A stretch of 64,000 nt of DNA from Parasphingorhabdus flavimaris (GCF_013371215.1 NZ_JABWMH010000001.1:434001-498000); one strand, 5' to 3'. Shown: positions 9,089 to 18,763, counted from the stretch's first letter. The notes: generated by a model not told the origin, from the sequence alone. Translations and numbers: made by a program.

Positions 9089-10591
9089 ATGCGTACTGTA
9101 ACCCATGTCCTGGCTTCCGGAGGAACCGCAACGGCGGCCCGCCAGAGCGATATTTTCGACCCCAATAATGGCGGTATCCAGGGCAAGGTGGATCTCGGCG
9201 ATGCAGCTGTGCTCGACAAGGCGGTCGACGCGGCGCTGGCGGCGCAACCGGCCTGGGCAGCAACAAACCCGCAGCGCCGCGCGCGGGTGATGTTCAAGTT
9301 CAAGGAGCTGGTCGAGGCCAATATGGACGAGCTCGCGCATCTGCTGTCGATTGAACATGGCAAGGTGATCGCCGATTCCAAGGGCGATATCCAGCGCGGT
9401 CTCGAAGTCATCGAATTCTGCTGCGGCATCCCGCATGTCCTGAAGGGCGAATATACCCAGGGCGCAGGCCCCGGCATCGACGTTTACTCTATGCGCCAGC
9501 CGATCGGCATCGGCGCCGGCATCACCCCGTTCAACTTCCCGGCGATGATCCCGATGTGGATGTTCGGCCCGGCGATCGCGACCGGCAATGCCTTCATTCT
9601 CAAGCCGTCCGAACGCGACCCGTCCGTGCCCGTGCGGCTGTGCGAACTGATGATCGAAGCCGGTCTGCCGGAGGGTATTTTGCAATGCCTTCACGGCGAC
9701 AAGGAAATGGTTGATGCCATCCTTGATCATCCGGCGATCGGCGGAATCAGCTTCGTCGGTTCCTCCGATATCGCCCATTATGTCTACCAGCGCGGCGTTG
9801 CGGCCGGCAAGCGGGTCCAGGCCATGGGCGGCGCGAAAAACCACGGTATCGTCCTGCCGGATGCGGATCTCGACCAGGTCGTGAACGATCTGTCCGGCGC
9901 TGCTTTCGGCTCGGCCGGCGAACGCTGCATGGCGCTGCCGGTTGTCGTTCCGGTCGGCGAGGAAACCGCAGACCGTCTGCGCGAAAAGATGATCCCGGCG
10001 ATGGATGCGCTTCGTGTCGGCATCTCGACCGACGAGGAGGCGCACTATGGCCCGATGGTCAATCCGGCACAAAAGGCTCGCGTCGAAGGCTGGATTCAGA
10101 AGGGCGTTGACGAAGGCGCCGAGCTGGTCGTCGACGGCCGCGGCTTCTCGCTGCAGGGCCATGAAGACGGCTGCTTCATCGGACCATCCCTGTTCGACCA
10201 TGTCACTCCCGACATGGAAAGCTACAAGGAAGAGATTTTCGGCCCCGTGCTGCAGATCGTCCGCGCGAAGAATTTCGAGGAAGCGCTCGCGCTGCCGAGC
10301 CAGCACCAATATGGCAATGGCGTGGCGATCTTCACCCGCAACGGTCACGCGGCCCGCGAATTTGCCAGTCGCGTCAATGTCGGCATGGTCGGCATCAACG
10401 TTCCGATCCCGGTGCCGGTCGCCTATCACAGCTTTGGCGGCTGGAAGCGTTCGGCATTTGGCGACACCAACCAGCACGGCATGGAAGGCGTGAAATTCTG
10501 GACCAAGGTCAAGACGATCACCCAGCGCTGGCCCGATGGCACGGCGGACGGCGGCAATAAGGATGCATTCGTCATCCCGACCATGGGATAA
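9089..10591 (+). CDS. mmsA: CoA-acylating methylmalonate-semialdehyde dehydrogenase
   Basis: A 500-residue aldehyde dehydrogenase of the MMSDH group. It oxidises (S)-methylmalonate semialdehyde to propionyl-CoA with NAD+ and CoA, the last step of distal valine breakdown. The catalytic Cys280 lies in 'GSAGERCMALPVVV', where the 'RCMALP' context is typical of MmsA rather than other aldehyde dehydrogenases. The N-terminal 'QPIGIGAGITPFNFP' and C-terminal 'VPIPVPVAYHSFGGWK' are also characteristic. AGGAG precedes the ATG. The remaining valine genes resume at 12954 after two unrelated genes, so mmsA probably has its own promoter and a terminator-like hairpin after its stop. Confidence 0.97.
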   Translation: MRTVTHVLASGGTATAARQSDIFDPNNGGIQGKVDLGDAAVLDKAVDAALAAQPAWAATNPQRRARVMFKFKELVEANMDELAHLLSIEHGKVIADSKGDIQRGLEVIEFCCGIPHVLKGEYTQGAGPGIDVYSMRQPIGIGAGITPFNFPAMIPMWMFGPAIATGNAFILKPSERDPSVPVRLCELMIEAGLPEGILQCLHGDKEMVDAILDHPAIGGISFVGSSDIAHYVYQRGVAAGKRVQAMGGAKNHGIVLPDADLDQVVNDLSGAAFGSAGERCMALPVVVPVGEETADRLREKMIPAMDALRVGISTDEEAHYGPMVNPAQKARVEGWIQKGVDEGAELVVDGRGFSLQGHEDGCFIGPSLFDHVTPDMESYKEEIFGPVLQIVRAKNFEEALALPSQHQYGNGVAIFTRNGHAAREFASRVNVGMVGINVPIPVPVAYHSFGGWKRSAFGDTNQHGMEGVKFWTKVKTITQRWPDGTADGGNKDAFVIPTMG

Positions 10592-10638
10592 TCCCGGCAA
10601 GACCTGATCGGGCCAGAGTTCCAAATCAGGACAAGCGT

Positions 10639-10669
10639 CCCGAAGTGCTGGATTTTCCGGCATTTCGGG
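10639..10669 (+). terminator. Stem-loop after mmsA
   Basis: CCCGAAGTGCTGG (10639-10651) pairs with CCGGCATTTCGGG (10657-10669) with two G-U wobbles and a 5-base loop. No T-tract follows. It marks the likely end of the mmsA transcript. Confidence 0.55.
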
Positions 10670-10718
10670 CGGACATGACGATTGTGAATATCTTGTTGAC
10701 CATGTTCCGGGTGCGGCG

Positions 10719-11699
10719 TTGCTAGCGCTGTCGCCGCGCCTGTTCCTGTCGTCGGTCCTGCTGGCGATTCTGTTGTTCGCTTTCTGGCGACCGGCAGACA
10801 GCGCAATCGGGCCCGTGGCAGAGCCGGTTTCGGTTGCGATATCTGACAAGCGCATAGCCTTCAGTTTCGATGATGCCCCGCGCGGCGCTGGCGCCTTTCT
10901 GGAACCTGACGAACGCCCGAAACTGTTGATCGAAGCCTTGAAAACCGCTGGCATCGAACAAGCGGTCTTCTTCATCAATCCGGGGCGAATTACCGCTCAC
11001 GACAATGACGCCGCCGATATCGCCGCCTATGCCAACGCAGGCCATCTGCTCGCCAATCATACTGCGGGTCACAGCAAGCTGTCTTCCGTGCCGACAGCGA
11101 CATTTCTCGCCGATATTGATGCGGCAGAAGCATGGCTGAAAGACAAGCCCAATTACCGCCCGTGGTTCCGCTTTCCGTTTCTCGACGAAGGCAGGACTAA
11201 CAGGGCCAAGCGTGACGCGGTGCGGGCGGGTCTCAAGCAACGGGGGCTGATGAATGGCTATGTAACCGTCGATGCCTCGGACTGGTATCTGGAGGATATG
11301 GCGATCACGGCGGCCAGGGCGGGAAAGCTGATGGACTGGAACGCGTTGCGCGACCTGTTTGTCGAATCCTATGTGGAATCGGCAGAATTTTCGGACGATC
11401 TGGCCCGGCGAACGCTGGGCCGGGCGCCGGTGCAGATGATCCTGCTCCACGAAACCGATCTCGCCGCAATGTTCGTTGACGATCTGGCGGCTGCGCTGAA
11501 AAAGCGGGGATGGACGATCGTTTCCGCCGACGAGGCCTATCGCGATCCGATCGCCCATATGGAGCCGGACGTCGATTTCGCCGACGGCACCCGCACCCAG
11601 ATGCTCGCCGCCGAGCGCAAGATCGGCAATCGCTGGTACGAGCGCAACGATCAGAAACTAGCGAAAAAGCTATTTGCCGAGAGGGTCCTGCGCGACTAG
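10719..11699 (+). CDS. Polysaccharide deacetylase family protein
   Basis: A 326-residue NodB-homology protein, a metal-dependent deacetylase acting on N-acetylated glycans in the envelope. The start is TTG at 10719, giving a hydrophobic signal or anchor segment ('LFLSSVLLAILLFAF'). The NodB motifs are recognisable: 'AFSFDDAPRG' with the catalytic/metal Asp pair, the zinc-binding 'HTAGHSKLS' (HxxxH) and 'WFRFPFLDEG', followed by a later 'DASDWYLED'. Its neighbour is an M19 dipeptidase, so a shared role in wall or cell-surface turnover is possible. Both genes split the valine cluster. The TTG start is the weakest part of the call. Confidence 0.85.
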   Translation: MLALSPRLFLSSVLLAILLFAFWRPADSAIGPVAEPVSVAISDKRIAFSFDDAPRGAGAFLEPDERPKLLIEALKTAGIEQAVFFINPGRITAHDNDAADIAAYANAGHLLANHTAGHSKLSSVPTATFLADIDAAEAWLKDKPNYRPWFRFPFLDEGRTNRAKRDAVRAGLKQRGLMNGYVTVDASDWYLEDMAITAARAGKLMDWNALRDLFVESYVESAEFSDDLARRTLGRAPVQMILLHETDLAAMFVDDLAAALKKRGWTIVSADEAYRDPIAHMEPDVDFADGTRTQMLAAERKIGNRWYERNDQKLAKKLFAERVLRD

Positions 11700-11709
11700 A
11701 CCCGATTGC

Positions 11710-12951
11710 ATGAAAAGCATTACAATTGTTCGCAGTCTCACCCTGGCTGTCGCCTTGCTCGGCGCATCATCGGTGCAGGCACAGTCTCCCGAACAGGTCG
11801 CGCAAGAGGTGCTGACCGCGCACCCGGTAATCGATGGCCATAATGACGCGCCGGAGCAGATTGCCGAGCGGTTTGACGGTGATCTCTCGCAAGTCGACTT
11901 TCGCAACACTTTGCAGAGCCTGGGACATGGTTCGAAGGTGATGCATACCGATATCGCCCGGCTCAGGCAGGGCAAGGTCGGCGGCCAGTTCTGGTCGGTC
12001 TGGATCGACCCGGAGCTGCCGCAATTTGAAGCGGTCCACAAGGTGATCGAGCAGATCGATATTGTCCATCAACTGGTGGCGCAATATCCCGAAGACCTGC
12101 AGCTGGCCCTGACTGCCGATGACGTCGAGGCAGCGCAGAAACAGGGTCGCATCGCTTCCCTGATCGGTATGGAGGGAGGCCATTCGATCGGCAATTCGCT
12201 GGCCGTGCTCAGGCAGACCTACGCGCTCGGCGCCCGCTACATGACGCTGACTCACTGGAAGACGCTCGACTGGGCCGATAGCGCAACCGATGCGCCAAAA
12301 AGCGACGGCCTGTCCGAATTTGGTGTCTCGGTGGTCGAGGAAATGAACCGGCTCGGGATGATGGTCGATATCAGCCACGTGTCCGAAGCCGCAATGAATG
12401 ACGCGCTGGATGTAACCCGGGCGCCGGTGATATTCAGCCATAGTTCCGCAGATGGTGTCACCAGACATCCCCGCAATGTACCCGATGCGGTTCTCAAACG
12501 GTTGCCGGCCAACGGCGGACTGGTGATGGTTACTTTCGTGCCCTCTTATGTCAGTGCGGCCAGCCGCGACTGGGACGCAGGTCAAAAAGCCGAGACAGCG
12601 CGCGCGGCGGCACTATATCCCGGCGACGAGGCCGCACGCGCAGCCCATCTGGACGATTGGAACGAGGCAAATCCAATGCCGCCGGTAACGGCCAGGGATA
12701 TCGCCGACCATATCGATCATATTCGCGATGCCGCCGGTATCGATCATATCGGCCTCGGCGGCGATTATGACGGTATCAGGTTCACTCCGGACGACCTCTT
12801 CGATGTGTCGACCTATCCCGTGCTGTTTGCCGAATTGGCAAAGCGGGGATATAGCGCCGCTGACCTTGCAAAAATCGCCCGCGGCAACATATTGCGGGTA
12901 ATGCGAGACACGGAATCAACCGCCGCCTCCATGGCAACAAGCAAGAAATAG
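11710..12951 (+). CDS. Membrane dipeptidase (peptidase M19 family), exported
   Basis: A 413-residue zinc dipeptidase-like protein. The ATG at 11710 yields a signal peptide ending near 'GASSVQAQ'; a start 36 bp earlier would overlap the previous gene and add a charged leader. Metal ligands appear in 'VIDGHNDAPE' (HxD), the bridging Glu in 'IGMEGGHSIG', and histidines in 'DISHVSE' and 'FSHSSADG'; the family Asp is in 'IGLGGDYDG'. M19 enzymes hydrolyse dipeptides, often with a D-residue at the second position. The stop is only 2 bp before the next ATG, so translation may be coupled to the acyl-CoA dehydrogenase. Confidence 0.92.
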   Translation: MKSITIVRSLTLAVALLGASSVQAQSPEQVAQEVLTAHPVIDGHNDAPEQIAERFDGDLSQVDFRNTLQSLGHGSKVMHTDIARLRQGKVGGQFWSVWIDPELPQFEAVHKVIEQIDIVHQLVAQYPEDLQLALTADDVEAAQKQGRIASLIGMEGGHSIGNSLAVLRQTYALGARYMTLTHWKTLDWADSATDAPKSDGLSEFGVSVVEEMNRLGMMVDISHVSEAAMNDALDVTRAPVIFSHSSADGVTRHPRNVPDAVLKRLPANGGLVMVTFVPSYVSAASRDWDAGQKAETARAAALYPGDEAARAAHLDDWNEANPMPPVTARDIADHIDHIRDAAGIDHIGLGGDYDGIRFTPDDLFDVSTYPVLFAELAKRGYSAADLAKIARGNILRVMRDTESTAASMATSKK

Positions 12952-12953
12952 AT

Positions 12954-14096
12954 ATGACCCAATTTTCCCTGACCGAAGACCAGCTTGCCATTCAGGAAAT
13001 GGCGCAGAGATTTACCGCCGATGCGATTACGCCGCATGCGGCTGAATGGGATGAAAAGCATATCTTCCCGCGCGAAGTGATCAAGCAGAGCGCAGATCTC
13101 GGTTTCGGGGGCATTTATATCAGCGAGGAATCCGGTGGAATCGGACTCGGCCGGCTGGAGAGCGCGATCATCATGGAGGCGATGGCCTATGGATGTCCCG
13201 CCACCAGCAGCTTCATTTCGATCCACAATATGGCGAGCTGGATGATCGACTGTTTCGGATCACAGCAAGTGAAGGACAAGTTTCTCGCCGATCTGATCGC
13301 GATGGAAAAGATTTCCAGCTATTGCCTGACCGAACCGGGCAGCGGTTCGGACGCGGCGGCGCTGAAGACCAGCGCCAAACGGGACGGTGACTATTATATC
13401 GTCAATGGTGGCAAGCAGTTCATCTCCGGTGCCGGTGTCAACGACCTCTATGTCACGATGGTCCGTACCAGCGATGACGGTGCAAAAGGGGTTACCTGCC
13501 TGGTCATCGAAAAGGATATGGACGGAGTGAGCTTCGGTGCGCCGGAACGCAAGCTGGGCTGGAACGCCTCGCCGACCGCGCAGGTGCATTTCGATAATGT
13601 CCGTGTGCCGGCCGAAAACCGGGTCGGCGACGAAGGCGAGGGCTTTCGTATCGCGATGGCCGGCCTCGACGGCGGACGCCTGAACATCGGTGCCTGTTCG
13701 CTAGGCGGCGCGCAGCGCTGTCTTGACGAGGCCGTTTCCTACACCAGGGAACGCAAGCAATTCGGCAAGCCGATCAGCGATTTCCAGAACACCCAGTTCA
13801 TGCTCGCCGACATGGCAACCGATCTCGAAGCATCGCGGGCCCTGCTTTATCTCGCTGCGGCGAAAGTGACAGAAGGCGCACCGGACAAGACGAAATTTGC
13901 CGCCATGGCCAAACGGCTGGCGACCGACAATGGCAGTAAGATTGCCAACGACGCGCTGCAACTCTTTGGCGGTTACGGCTATCTGCAGGACTATCCGATC
14001 GAGCGCTTCTGGCGCGACTTGCGGGTCCACAGCATTCTGGAAGGCACAAATCAGGTGATGCGAATGATCGTGTCGCGTGAAATGCTTCGGCAATAG
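12954..14096 (+). CDS. Acyl-CoA dehydrogenase, probable isobutyryl-CoA dehydrogenase
   Basis: A 380-residue FAD-dependent acyl-CoA dehydrogenase. The FAD/substrate motif 'YCLTEPGSGSDAAALKT' and the late 'LQLFGGYGYLQDYPIER' are present. The catalytic base is the Glu in 'SILEGTNQVMR', placed as in short- and branched-chain enzymes. Its position before a 3-hydroxyisobutyryl-CoA hydrolase, an enoyl-CoA hydratase and mmsB assigns it to oxidation of isobutyryl-CoA to methacrylyl-CoA. The substrate assignment rests on context more than on residues. The next gene starts 7 bp after its stop. Confidence 0.92.
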   Translation: MTQFSLTEDQLAIQEMAQRFTADAITPHAAEWDEKHIFPREVIKQSADLGFGGIYISEESGGIGLGRLESAIIMEAMAYGCPATSSFISIHNMASWMIDCFGSQQVKDKFLADLIAMEKISSYCLTEPGSGSDAAALKTSAKRDGDYYIVNGGKQFISGAGVNDLYVTMVRTSDDGAKGVTCLVIEKDMDGVSFGAPERKLGWNASPTAQVHFDNVRVPAENRVGDEGEGFRIAMAGLDGGRLNIGACSLGGAQRCLDEAVSYTRERKQFGKPISDFQNTQFMLADMATDLEASRALLYLAAAKVTEGAPDKTKFAAMAKRLATDNGSKIANDALQLFGGYGYLQDYPIERFWRDLRVHSILEGTNQVMRMIVSREMLRQ

Positions 14097-14103
14097 GAAT
14101 TTT

Positions 14104-15147
14104 ATGACAGAAGATCTCATCATTAGAAAATCCGGACGGGTCGGGCATATCAGCCTGAACCGGCCAAAGGTCATCCATTCGCTCAACCTCGACATGTGTC
14201 TGGCAATGACCGAGGCGCTGCTTGAATGGCGCGACGACGACAGTGTGGAAGCGGTTATCCTCGACCATAGCGAGGGCAGGGGTTTCTGCGCTGGTGGCGA
14301 TATTGCCATGCTCCGCGAATCCGGCATGACCGATGGCAAAGAGGGCCGCGAATTTTTCTATCACGAATATCAGCTCAACCATTTGTTGTTCGAATATCCC
14401 AAACCTATCGTTGCCTTCATGGACGGAATCACCATGGGCGGTGGCGTTGGAATCTCGCAACCGGCCAAATATCGCGTGGCAACAGAGCACACGCGTTTTG
14501 CCATGCCGGAGACGGGTATCGGACTGTTCCCCGATGTCGGTGGCGGCTGGTTTTTGTCCCGCCTTGAAGGCCGGCTGGGACAGTTTCTTGCACTAACCGG
14601 CGCACGGCTGGATGGGGCCGAATGCAAGGAAGTGGGCATTGCCACGCATTACCTGCAATCGGACGTGCTGGAAGAAGCCAAGCAGCGCATTACCGAGAAA
14701 CCCGACCGTATCGAAGGCATATTGGGCCAGCTTTCTGGCAATGTTCCCGAAGCCCGCATCGCCAAAAATCTCGACAAGATCGACAAGTTTTTCGCCTCCG
14801 ACCGGTTTGAAGACATATTGGCAGCGCTCGAAGCAGATGACAGCGAATGGGCTGCCAAGGAACGCGACACGCTGGGCACCAAGAGCCCGCAGACCTGCAA
14901 GGTGGCCCTGCGCCAGCTGAACGAAGGCGCGGCGATGGAATGCTTTGCCGACGAAATGCGCAACGAATATCGCATCGGCTATCATGTGCTGGTAATGCAC
15001 GATTTCCTCGAAGGCGTGCGCGCGCTGATCGTCGACAAGGATAATGATCCGAAATGGAATCCGGCGACGCCCGAAGAAGTCAGCGCCGAATGGATCGACA
15101 ATATTTTCGCGCCGTTACCGGCAGATGAAGAATGGAAACCCCTATGA
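14104..15147 (+). CDS. 3-hydroxyisobutyryl-CoA hydrolase (enoyl-CoA hydratase/isomerase fold)
   Basis: A 347-residue crotonase-fold protein, longer than ordinary hydratases because of the C-terminal extension of the HIBCH group. It releases 3-hydroxyisobutyrate from its CoA ester in valine catabolism. The oxyanion-hole motif '[11 protein letters not shown]' and the HIBCH-type '[19 protein letters not shown]' with its acidic residues are intact. The ATG at 14104 follows AGGAA at good spacing; an in-frame ATG at 14077 would overlap the dehydrogenase by 20 bp. The stop overlaps the start of the next gene (ATGA). Confidence 0.93.
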   Translation: MTEDLIIRKSGRVGHISLNRPKVIHSLNLDMCLAMTEALLEWRDDDSVEAVILDHSEGRGFCAGGDIAMLRESGMTDGKEGREFFYHEYQLNHLLFEYPKPIVAFMDGITMGGGVGISQPAKYRVATEHTRFAMPETGIGLFPDVGGGWFLSRLEGRLGQFLALTGARLDGAECKEVGIATHYLQSDVLEEAKQRITEKPDRIEGILGQLSGNVPEARIAKNLDKIDKFFASDRFEDILAALEADDSEWAAKERDTLGTKSPQTCKVALRQLNEGAAMECFADEMRNEYRIGYHVLVMHDFLEGVRALIVDKDNDPKWNPATPEEVSAEWIDNIFAPLPADEEWKPL

Positions 15148-15926
15148 CCTACGAAACAATTCTCACCGAAAAGCGCGACCAGGTAACGCTGATCACGCTC
15201 AACCGCCCCAAGTCGCTGAATGCCTTGAACAGCCAGGTGCTCGATGAGCTGATCGACGCATTTTCCGCATTTCAGGCCGATGAAACGCAAAATTGTGCGG
15301 TCATAACCGGCTCGGGCGACAAGGCTTTTGCCGCCGGTGCCGATATCAAGGAGATGTACGACAAGTCGGCTGCCGATTTCTATCTCGAGGATTTCTTTGC
15401 CAAATGGACTAGTCATATCGTCAAGGCGACCCGCAAGCCATGGATCGCTGCGGTGAACGGTTTCGCTCTCGGCGGCGGCTGTGAACTGGCGATGATGGCG
15501 GATATCATCATTGCCAGCGACAAGGCGAAATTCGGCCAGCCGGAAATCAAGCTGGGCGTGGCTCCCGGCATGGGCGGATCGCAGCGGCTGACCCGGGCTG
15601 TCGGCAAAGCCAAATCTATGGACATGTGTCTGACCGGCCGGATGATGGATGCCGAGGAAGCCGAACGCTCCGGCTTGGTGGCCCGCGTGGTTCCGCATGA
15701 TCAATTGCTCGATGAAGGGCTGAAGTCTGCTGCAACCATTGCCTCGATGCCGCCAATGGCCGCTCAGGTGAACAAGGAAATGGTCAACGCGGCCTTCGAA
15801 AACAATCTCGAGCAGGGCCTGGTCCACGAACGGCGCCTGTTCCAGATCCTGACCGCCACCGAAGACAAGAAAGAGGGCATGGCTGCCTTTATCGAAAAGC
15901 GGGAAGGCAGTTGGAAGGGGCGGTAA
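15144..15926 (+). CDS. Enoyl-CoA hydratase (crotonase)
   Basis: A 260-residue crotonase hydrating 2-enoyl-CoA esters, here presumably methacrylyl-CoA to 3-hydroxyisobutyryl-CoA. Both catalytic glutamates are visible, in 'GGGCELAMM' and '[16 protein letters not shown]', and the oxyanion loop is '[11 protein letters not shown]'. I chose ATG 15144, which overlaps the preceding stop as ATGA and suggests translational coupling. An in-frame ATG at 15132 is possible and would add four residues. Because the preceding gene encodes the hydrolase, the two crotonase-fold proteins act in sequence. Confidence 0.94.
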   Translation: MTYETILTEKRDQVTLITLNRPKSLNALNSQVLDELIDAFSAFQADETQNCAVITGSGDKAFAAGADIKEMYDKSAADFYLEDFFAKWTSHIVKATRKPWIAAVNGFALGGGCELAMMADIIIASDKAKFGQPEIKLGVAPGMGGSQRLTRAVGKAKSMDMCLTGRMMDAEEAERSGLVARVVPHDQLLDEGLKSAATIASMPPMAAQVNKEMVNAAFENNLEQGLVHERRLFQILTATEDKKEGMAAFIEKREGSWKGR

Positions 15927-15959
15927 ATATCGCTGTTTCGACATTCACTGGAGAATAAA

Positions 15960-16841
15960 ATGAAAATCGGATTTATCGGCCTCGGCAATATGGGCGGCGG
16001 CATGGCTGCCAATCTCGCAAAAGCGGGGCATGAGGTTCATGCCTTTGACCTGTCCGGGGAAGCGCTGGCAAAGGCCGGTGAAGCCGGTTGCCATCCGGTC
16101 AGCGATGCCGCGCTGGCAGTGAACAACATGGACGCGGTTGTCACCATGCTCCCCGCCGGTTCCCATGTCCGCAAAGTCTATGAATATGAGATCATTATCA
16201 ATGGCGACCCCGGAACTTTGGTGATCGATTGCTCGACCATCGACGTCGACAGCGCCAAGGATGTTGCCATCATGGCGGAAGCCAAGGGGCTGGTCCCGGT
16301 TGATGCCCCGGTATCCGGCGGTATCGCTGCGGCCAATGGCGGCACGCTGACCTTCATGGTCGGCGGCAGCGACGAAGGCTTCAAACGCGCCGAACCAATC
16401 CTGTCCGACATGGGCAAGGCGGTGATCCACGCCGGCGGCAATGGTGCGGGACAGGCGGCGAAAATCTGCAACAACATGCTGCTCGGCGCATCGATGATCG
16501 CGACCTGCGAGACATTCAAGATGGCCGAAAAGCTTGGTCTCGACCTGCAGACATTCTACGATATTTCTTCCAAGGCATCTGGTCAGAGCTGGTCGATGAC
16601 CAGCTATTGTCCGGTACCCGGCGTCGGCCCGCAAAGCCCGGCCGACAATGGCTATGAAGGCGGTTTCGCCGCTGCCCTGATGCTGAAGGACCTGCGTCTG
16701 GCGATGGAAGCGGCGCAAAGTGCCGGTGCCGATGTGCCAATGGGTGCCGAAGCTGCTAAACTTTACGAGCAATATGCCGAAACAGAGGGGCAGGGCGGCA
16801 AGGATTTTTCCGGCATCATCAATATGCTGGCGAAAGGCTGA
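15960..16841 (+). CDS. mmsB: 3-hydroxyisobutyrate dehydrogenase
   Basis: A 293-residue beta-hydroxyacid dehydrogenase that oxidises 3-hydroxyisobutyrate to methylmalonate semialdehyde, the substrate of MmsA. The N-terminal NAD-binding motif is 'IGFIGLGNMGGGMAANLAK', the substrate-binding motif is 'DAPVSGGIAAANGGTL', and the catalytic Lys lies in 'GAGQAAKICNNM'. GGAG precedes the ATG. It closes the valine operon, followed 6 bp later by a small membrane-protein gene. Confidence 0.96.
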   Translation: MKIGFIGLGNMGGGMAANLAKAGHEVHAFDLSGEALAKAGEAGCHPVSDAALAVNNMDAVVTMLPAGSHVRKVYEYEIIINGDPGTLVIDCSTIDVDSAKDVAIMAEAKGLVPVDAPVSGGIAAANGGTLTFMVGGSDEGFKRAEPILSDMGKAVIHAGGNGAGQAAKICNNMLLGASMIATCETFKMAEKLGLDLQTFYDISSKASGQSWSMTSYCPVPGVGPQSPADNGYEGGFAAALMLKDLRLAMEAAQSAGADVPMGAEAAKLYEQYAETEGQGGKDFSGIINMLAKG

Positions 16842-16847
16842 CCTTCG

Positions 16848-17045
16848 ATGCCTCCACTGTGGATGGTGATCTGCGGCCTGTCCGGAATATGCGCCGTGAT
16901 CGCGGAAATCGGCAACCGGCGGCGCAATAACCGCAATAATATCGAAGATGTCGGCTTCATGCCGTGGTCAACGATCACAGCCATGTCGCTTTTGACCTTT
17001 GGCATATCAATTGCCTTCGGACTGGGCTTTATCTCGACCGAATAG
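16848..17045 (+). CDS. Small two-segment membrane protein, unknown function
   Basis: A 65-residue protein with two hydrophobic segments (about residues 4-20 and 41-61) separated by a basic, Asn/Arg-rich loop ('GNRRRNNRNN'). It starts 6 bp after the mmsB stop and is probably cotranscribed. I do not recognise a family. Its stop lies 8 bp from the convergent cpaF stop. The tight placement and good codon use argue for a real gene. Confidence 0.6.
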   Translation: MPPLWMVICGLSGICAVIAEIGNRRRNNRNNIEDVGFMPWSTITAMSLLTFGISIAFGLGFISTE

Positions 17046-17053
17046 GCGGAAGG

Positions 17054-18589
17054 CTAGAGGCAGGCTTCCAGCAACGGCTGGTTGAAGCCATATTGCCGCG
17101 CTTTGTCGAGCGTGTAAGGGCGCAGACCGGCGGATTGATATTCGCCGATGATCTTGCCGTCGGCATCCTCGTCGATATATTGATATTTGAACAGTTCCTG
17201 GGTGACGATCACGTCGCCTTCCATCCCGATCACTTCGGTGATGTTGGTGGTGCGACGGGAACCGTCGCGCAGACGCTTCACCTGAACAATAAGATCGACG
17301 GATTCCGCAATCTGTCGGGAAATGGCTTCCTTCGGGATCTTGATGTCGCCCATCAAAATCATGTTTTCCATACGGCCGAGACATTCGCGCGGGCTGTTGG
17401 CATGCAGCGTACACATGGAGCCATCATGGCCGGTGTTCATGGCGGCGAGAAGGTCGAAACATTCCGCGCCACGAATCTCGCCGAGGATGATACGGTCGGG
17501 ACGCATACGCAGGGCGTTCTTGACGAGATCGCCAATGGTGATCGCGCCCTGGCCCTCAAGGTTGGGCGGGCGGGTTTCGAGCGGCAGCCAGTGAGGCTGT
17601 TGCAAGCGAAGCTCGGCAGCATCCTCGATCGTCAGCACGCGTTCGCCCGGATCGATCATCTTCGACATGGCGTTGAGCATGGTCGTTTTACCCGAACCGG
17701 TACCGCCGGAGATGACGACGTTGAAGCGGCAGGCACCGGCAATCTTGAGAACGGTGCACATTTCCTCGGACATCGATCCGAAGTTTTTCATCATGTCGAG
17801 CGTGATCGGCTTTTCGGAGAATTTACGAATCGAGATCGCGGTGCCCTTGAGGCTCAGCGGCGGCACGATTACGTTCACACGCGAACCGTCTTTCAGACGG
17901 GCATCGGCAAGCGGTGTGGTCTGATCGACACGACGGCCGACCTGGTTCACGATCCGCTGGGCGATCTGGAACAGATGCTCCTCGTCGCGGAACTGGATCG
18001 GTGCGATTTCAAGCTTACCCTTGATTTCTATGTAGGTCTGTTCTGGGCCGTTGACCATGATATCCGAGATATCCGGATTCCCGAGCAGCTCCTCGAGCGG
18101 TCCGAAGCCGAGCAGTTCGTCAACGAGCACTTTTTCAAGCGCAAATTGTTCGCGCCGGTTGAGCGTCAGTTTCAGCTCGGTCAGCACTTCCATGATGATC
18201 GGGCGGAATTCTTCGGTCAATTCTTCCTTGTTCAGCGTTGCCGCGGCTTCCGGGTCGACGCGTTCGAGCAGGCGCGGCAGCACCTGTTCCTTGATCTTGT
18301 GGACCGATGCACCAAAGCCCTCGTCCTTGCCGCCACTTTCAGCCAAGGGCTGGGAGCGTTCGGAAAGGCGCGCCATCGCATCGCCCTGATCGGGTGCTCC
18401 TGACGGTACTGCAGCAGCTGCTCCTTCGCCAGGCAGAGGGATTGATTCGATCGGAGGAAACTGACCGCCGGGATTCTCTTCAGAGCTTTCAGGCTTGGGG
18501 GCTTTCGAGCCGCCGCCAGTCATAGGCTTGGCGACACCAAAGGATGACTTGCCGCCGCCCAGTCCATTTTTCTTGCCAAATGCGCTCAT
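17054..18589 (-). CDS. cpaF: CpaF/TadA-type secretion ATPase
   Basis: A 511-residue type II/IV secretion-system ATPase of the CpaF group, which powers assembly of Flp/Tad pili. After a low-complexity N-terminus of about 130 residues (Gly/Lys/Pro-rich) come the N-terminal domain and the RecA-like core. Walker A is 'GGTGSGKTTML' near residue 295, followed by the Asp box 'IEDAAELRL', Walker B in 'DRIILGEIRGAE' and the His box 'GHDGSMCTLHANS'. No other tad/cpa genes are nearby, so it either completes a locus elsewhere or serves another secretion function. The neighbouring DMT gene is divergent. Confidence 0.94.
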   Translation of the reverse strand: MSAFGKKNGLGGGKSSFGVAKPMTGGGSKAPKPESSEENPGGQFPPIESIPLPGEGAAAAVPSGAPDQGDAMARLSERSQPLAESGGKDEGFGASVHKIKEQVLPRLLERVDPEAAATLNKEELTEEFRPIIMEVLTELKLTLNRREQFALEKVLVDELLGFGPLEELLGNPDISDIMVNGPEQTYIEIKGKLEIAPIQFRDEEHLFQIAQRIVNQVGRRVDQTTPLADARLKDGSRVNVIVPPLSLKGTAISIRKFSEKPITLDMMKNFGSMSEEMCTVLKIAGACRFNVVISGGTGSGKTTMLNAMSKMIDPGERVLTIEDAAELRLQQPHWLPLETRPPNLEGQGAITIGDLVKNALRMRPDRIILGEIRGAECFDLLAAMNTGHDGSMCTLHANSPRECLGRMENMILMGDIKIPKEAISRQIAESVDLIVQVKRLRDGSRRTTNITEVIGMEGDVIVTQELFKYQYIDEDADGKIIGEYQSAGLRPYTLDKARQYGFNQPLLEACL

Positions 18590-18763
18590 TCTGTTCTGTC
18601 CGATTTATCTAATGTCACAAGATACGGGACCTCTTTCCCCGAAATTGGTTAATAAACCGGAAATCCTGACCAATTGGATCGAGATCACCGCGATTATATA
18701 TTTTGCCACTTGCGCCGGGGGTCGCAGCGACTAAGCCATCCCCATGGACAGAGGACAGGTTTT

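Noticed and set aside
9086-10978. 630-codon minus-strand frame opposite mmsA
   Set aside because: Composition is that of a complementary shadow (His/Arg/Asp-rich) and mmsA on the other strand is unambiguous.
16964-18403. 479-codon plus-strand frame
   Set aside because: Shadow of cpaF, whose Walker motifs are clear on the minus strand.
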